In this document: piece by piece, positions 56,001 through 62,000 of the stretch
Layout: every line of letters begins with the position of its first letter
How positions within the stretch are numbered: the first letter of the stretch is position 1
NCBI RefSeq assembly: GCF_037975245.1
Contig: NC_092563.1
Span: forward strand, 21,279,699 to 21,343,698
Source of the DNA: Apostichopus japonicus
Lineage: Eukaryota > Echinodermata > Holothuroidea > Aspidochirotida > Stichopodidae
Reading direction: 5' to 3'
DNA: 64,000 nucleotides
The notes under the pieces: model-generated
What the model was told of the DNA's origin: nothing
Databases searched by the model: none
What the model saw: only the letters and a program-made list of their open reading frames with translations
Translations under genes and position numbers: made by a program

Positions 56001-59000
56001 GTGCATGTACTGAGCTCATGCTGGTACTTATATTATATAGGTAGTAATTTTTTTCTTCATTTTAGGGGGGTTAGTCATTGGATATAATATTTATATGAGT
56101 GATCTTTTTCTGATGTGTAGCATTAGATACAGTTGCACACACCTGATGGTTACACAGAAATAACCAATGTTGCATGTAGGCTAAATAAGAGGTTTAACCT
56201 GTATCATAACTGTTTAAGAGATTGTGCTATCCATGGGTCTGTCCTTTAACATGACCTCTTTTCATATTATTTTGATATTAAAGCCTGTACAGGAATGAGT
56301 AAGCTTTGAAATAGATGAACCTTTCACAGTTTGCTACATCGGCTTAGTAGCTGAGCTACTGATCATTAAAAGTCTTAGGTTTTTGGGTAGAACTGAGTTA
56401 TCACATTCGGTTACCAGAAAAGGAGATAAGAAAACACTTTCGTGCATTATTACTCTACGTTGTCCAGTAAAGGAGATAAGATGAAACCTTATTATGTCTC
56501 ATGCAGGGTTATTTGAAACAGCTGTTAGCCACTGTTGTCTCTTTCTATGATAATTACTCTACTGTATAGAATTACCATTACCCCTGCTAGTAATTATTGT
56601 TTCAAAAAAGAACAAGTGATCTCAATATTGGACTTTATAATGTTTCTTTTTCCTCAGTGGACAATATACCACCTGTGGTCAGCTGCATCAGTGGTATTAC
56701 GCGAGAGATACCGCTAATTAGCTTTGGTGTTGTGGTAGACTTTACAGAGCCAACAGCTACAGACAATTCAGGAACAGCATCAGTTCTGTCAGCTACACGA
56801 AGACCTGGACAGTTCTTTCAGACAGGAACAACAACAGTGACTTACATCTTTGCAGATCCAAGTGGGAACACAGCTGATTGTGTTTTTGATATCATAGTAG
56901 TGGAGGGTAAGTTAACCTGTGCTTGTTTGTCAATATTAATATTACATAGTGTAAAAGATGTATATTCATTCCATTTTGTGATTAGGACAAGTTTTGATGA
57001 CTTATAGCATGACTTTGATGGAGTAAAGACAGGACATAGAAGTGTTAATGAAGGAAGTGTATGATGTTCCTGTTTATTTGTTCTTAGAACCAGTTAAAGT
57101 ATTCATACCAAGTACTCATGTAGTTTGCTTAAGAAACGGTTTAGTAATCTTGACAGAGCTATTTTCATAGATATATATAAGTCATGACAGTAAAAAATGT
57201 GCTTATCAGTTAGCAACTGAAAATATCACTTGATTCTATGCATAGCTTAAAGTTGTGAAAATGGATATTTAATAAGCTGATACATCTTACATTTAATAAC
57301 CTTTTAGTTATTTTTTGAAGCAGTTAATAATCACATTGATATTTCTATATAGTTTCACCAGATCAGTTATAATTCTGAGCATTTGGGGTGATCAAAGCCC
57401 TTCTTTCTATCAGAATTCATTGGGATACACCTAGGAAATATTGGTGTTTAGCATTGGTATGCTATGAAACCTAGTTTTGCTATGAAAACAGATAACTACT
57501 GAGAATCATCATTTCAGCACTTTGACATGAGTTTGTTCAATATCTCAGAATACTGTCACAATTTGTGACTTTTTTACTTCAGGCCCTGGCATTAGCCACT
57601 TCAAGAAAATTCATTAATTTTGAAAGTTTGAAATGATTTTTAATAGTTCAAGCAAGTTCCTTTAGCTTTTAGACTCTTCCTTTGATCTTTTCAGTTAATG
57701 ATACACCACCTGATGTTACATGCATACAAGACATCACAAGAATAGTGACAATTGACAGCACTGGTACCACTGTGTCTTGGACTGAGCCAACAGCTACTGA
57801 TAACTCAGGAGTTGTTTCTCTTCAGTCTAGAAGTCATGCACCTGGAGACTTTTTCAGCCCAGGAACAACACAAGTGACATACATCTTTGTTGACCCAAGT
57901 GGACAAACAGCCAATTGCATTTTTACTGTCACAGTTACTCCAGGTATGTGTACAATCCTATAATAGCTTAAGATTTAAAGCTGTTGGCAGAGAAAAACAC
58001 CTTTATCGGTAACGTTGTGCTAATAAATGACAAGATCACTGTGATGTGAGACACCTTACACTGATAACTCTACTTGAAATCAAAGCTAGACATCTGCAGT
58101 CTCCAAAACAGAATTTTGTCTTTCCATTTTCTAGAGGACAATGTCCCTCCAGTTGTAAGCTGTATTCCAGATGTGACTGAAACAACACCATTAGGAACAG
58201 GCGGAAGAACTGTCTTATTTACAGAGCCAACAGCAACCAATGACTCTGGAGCTGTTTCTCTTCAGCAAAGAACCCATGGTCCAGGAACCTTCTTTAGTTC
58301 AGGAGTAACACAAGTAACTTATATCTTTGTTGATCCCGCTGGAAACACTGCTGAATGTACATTCAGGGTCATTGTCACTGAAAGTAAGTCTTTTTAAATA
58401 CAAATTATTAAAATATGAGCCTTATTGCTCCACAATACAAATCACCCTCAATGACTGTGTTGCTGATATAGTAGATGGAAATGATTTTGAAGAAAGCATC
58501 ATCAGTTTGTCTGAAGTACTTTAACAGCTTTTAAACTTTTTAATTTCTATATCAGCCAAATCTAAGTTGATTTATTTATACTATATGCTTAGTTTAAAAT
58601 GAAATTAAACTGACAATTTCCTTGCTCTTTCAAAGTCAATTTGAAGCAAATTCTTGATGTTATATTACAACTGGCACTCTGTGTAAAATATATGCTCTTA
58701 GCAAAAATACTTAATTCAAAGTTGAGTTGCCAATTTGATTAAAAATTTCAACTTTTAAATCTTCAGTTGACGGAGTACCACCAGTGATAGCTTGTGTAGG
58801 ACTAGATGTAACAGAGACCATACCTCTGAATGGATTTGGCACTACCGTCCAATTCCGTGAACCTACTGCTACTGATAACTCTGGGACTGCAAATTTCCAA
58901 TCAAGAACACACACCCCTGGTCAATTCTTCCAGAGTGGAACCACAGAAGTAACATATGTGTTTATAGATCCATCAGGAAATACAGCCCAGTGTTCATTTA

Positions 59001-62000
59001 ACATCATCATTACTGAAGGTATGTCATAGCTTTGTTGTCCTTTCTCTATGTAATGAATACAACTGTCACCTTTATCAGTTTTTCCTACTAGCTTTGAACT
59101 AGATCTATGCTATAGTCTCAAGCAAGAATTGACATGTGACATTTAACAACCTGGCTACTGAGGTCAGCTTTCAAGGAGATTTGATAAAAATGGCTAATTG
59201 CTCAAAATTGCCAAAGATAAAGATTTATGCGTTAAGTTATATAAATACAGATGCACTATCATTGATTGGTGTCTCAGAAAAAGTACAGTAAGCAGCATCT
59301 AAAGGGTTAACTTTGTCTGCCAATGACTATTTGTCTGGAAATGAAGTAAATTGAACTTGACGACAGTTTCAAATGTATCAAGTGAAGTCTTTGCTTAGCT
59401 AAAAGGGGAGCATGTGAAGGTTATCTGAGATCAGATGGAGACAAACATTTACTCAATATTTACAAGTGAGTGTTGTTGGAGAATGAAAGTCAAAAGTGGA
59501 CATGTTATCAAAACTTTATTCAAATGGTCGTATGAATAGGAACAAAAGACATGTAAACCTCACATTAGGTCAGCAGAGGAAGGAACACTTCTCTTTGATT
59601 CTAATGTTTTTATTGAAGTTGGTTCAGACAGTGCATGTACTGAGCTCATGCTGGTACTTATATTATATAGGTAGTAATTTTTTTCTTCATTTTAGGGGGG
59701 TTAGTCATTGGATAAAATATTTATATGAGTGATCTTTTTCTGATGTGTAGCATTAGATACAGTTGCACACACCTGATGGTTACACAGAAATAACCAATGT
59801 TGCATGTAGGCTAAATAAGAGGTTTAACCTGTATCATAACTGTTTAAGAGATTGTGCTATCCATGGGTCTGTCCTTTAACATGACCTCTTTTCATATTAT
59901 TTTGATATTAAAGCCTGTACAGGAATGAGTAAGCTTTGAAATAGATGAACCTTTCACAGTTTGCTACATCGGCTTAGTAGCTGAGCTACTGATCATTAAA
60001 AGTCTTAGGTTTTTGGGTAGAACTGAGTTATCACATTCGGTTACCAGAAAAGGAGATAAGAAAACACTTTCGTGCATTATTACTCTACGTTGTCCAGTAA
60101 AGGAGATAAGATGAAACCTTATTATGTCTCCTGCAGGGTTATTTGAAACAGCTGTTAGCCACTGTTGTCTCTTTCTATGATAATTACTCTACTGTATAGA
60201 ATTACCATTACCCCTGCTAGTAATTATTGTTTCAAAAAAGAACAAGTGATCTCAATATTGGACTTTATAATGTTTCTTTTTCCTCAGTGGACAATATACC
60301 ACCTGTGGTCAGCTGCATCAGTGGTATTACGCGAGAGATACCGCTAAATAGCTTTGGTGTTGTGGTAGACTTTACAGAGCCAACAGCTACAGACAATTCA
60401 GGAACAGCATCAGTTCTGTCAGCTACACGAAGACCTGGACAGTTCTTTCAGACAGGAACAACAACAGTGACTTACATCTTTGCAGATCCAAGTGGGAACA
60501 CAGCTGATTGTGTTTTTGATATCATAGTAGTGGAGGGTAAGTTAACCTGTGCTTGTTTGTCAATATTAATATTACATAGTGTAAAAGATGTATATTCATT
60601 CCATTTTGTGATTAGGACAAGTTTTGATGACTTATAGCATGACTTTGATGGAGTAAAGACAGGACATAGAAGTGTTAATGAAGGAAGTGTATGATGTTCC
60701 TGTTTATTTGTTCTTAGAACCAGTTAAAGTATTCATACCAAGTACTCATGTAGTTTGCTTAAGAAACGGTTTAGTAATCTTGACAGAGCTATTTTCATAG
60801 ATAGATATAAGTCATGACAGTAAAAAATGTGCTTATCAGTTAGCAACTGAAAATATCACTTGATTCTATGCATAGCTTAAAGTTGTGAAAATGGATATTT
60901 AGTAAGCTGATACATCTTACATTTAATAACCTTTTAGTTATTTTTTGAAGCAGTTAATAATCACATTGATATTTCTATATAGTTTCACCAGATCAGTTAT
61001 AATTCTGAGCATTTGGGGTGATCAAAGCCCTTCTTTCTATCAGAATTCATTGGGATACACCTAGGAAATATTGGTGTTTAGCATTGGTATGCTATGAAAC
61101 CTAGTTTTGCTATGAAAACAGATAACTACTGAGAATCATCATTTCAGCACTTTGACATGAGTTTGTTCAATATCTCAGAATACTGTCACAATTTGTGACT
61201 TTTTTACTTCAGGCCCTGGCATTAGCCACTTCAAGAAAATTCATTAATTTTGAAAGTTTGAAATGATTTTTAATAGTTCAAGCAAGTTCCTTTAGCTTTT
61301 AGACTCTTCCTTTGATCTTTTCAGTTGATGATACACCACCTGATGTTACATGCATACAAGACATCACAAGAATAGTGACAATTGACAGCACTGGTACCAC
61401 TGTGTCTTGGACTGAGCCAACAGCTACTGATAACTCAGGAGTTGTTTCTCTTCAGTCTAGAAGTCATGCACCTGGAGACTTTTTCAGCCCAGGAACAACA
61501 CAAGTGACATACATCTTTGTTGACCCAAGTGGACAAACAGCCAATTGCATTTTTACTGTCACAGTTACTCCAGGTATGTGTACAATCCTATAATAGCTTA
61601 AGATTTAAAGCTGTTGGCAGAGAAAAACACCTTTATCGGTAACGTTGTGCTAATAAATGACAAGATCACTGTGATGTGAGACACCTTACACTGATAACTC
61701 TACTTGAAATCAAAGCTAGACATCTGCAGTCTCCAAAACAGAATTTTGTCTTTCCATTTTTTAGAGGACAATGTCCCTCCAGTTGTAAGCTGTATTCCAG
61801 ATGTGACTGAAACAACACCATTAGGAACAGGCGGAAGAACTGTCTTATTTACAGAGCCAACAGCAACCAATGACTCTGGAGCTGTTTCTCTTCAGCAAAG
61901 AACCCATGGTCCAGGAACCTTCTTTAGTTCAGGAGTAACACAAGTAACTTATATCTTTGTTGATCCCGCTGGAAACACTGCTGAATGTACATTCAGGGTC

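Larger units (their letters stand above)
53028..56657 (+). repeat. HYR array unit 5 (3630 bp, long type)
   Basis: Same variants as unit 3 in alpha (G, I), 7,154 bp downstream of it. The delta exon has switched to codon act in TATDNSG, as in units 6 and 7, marking a transition inside the unit. Confidence 0.95.
56658..60287 (+). repeat. HYR array unit 6 (3630 bp, long type)
   Basis: Alpha G/I as in units 3 and 5, delta back to P. The gamma acceptor reads ttttctag rather than tttttag. A private change at about 57172 gives gatatata in the intron. Confidence 0.95.
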
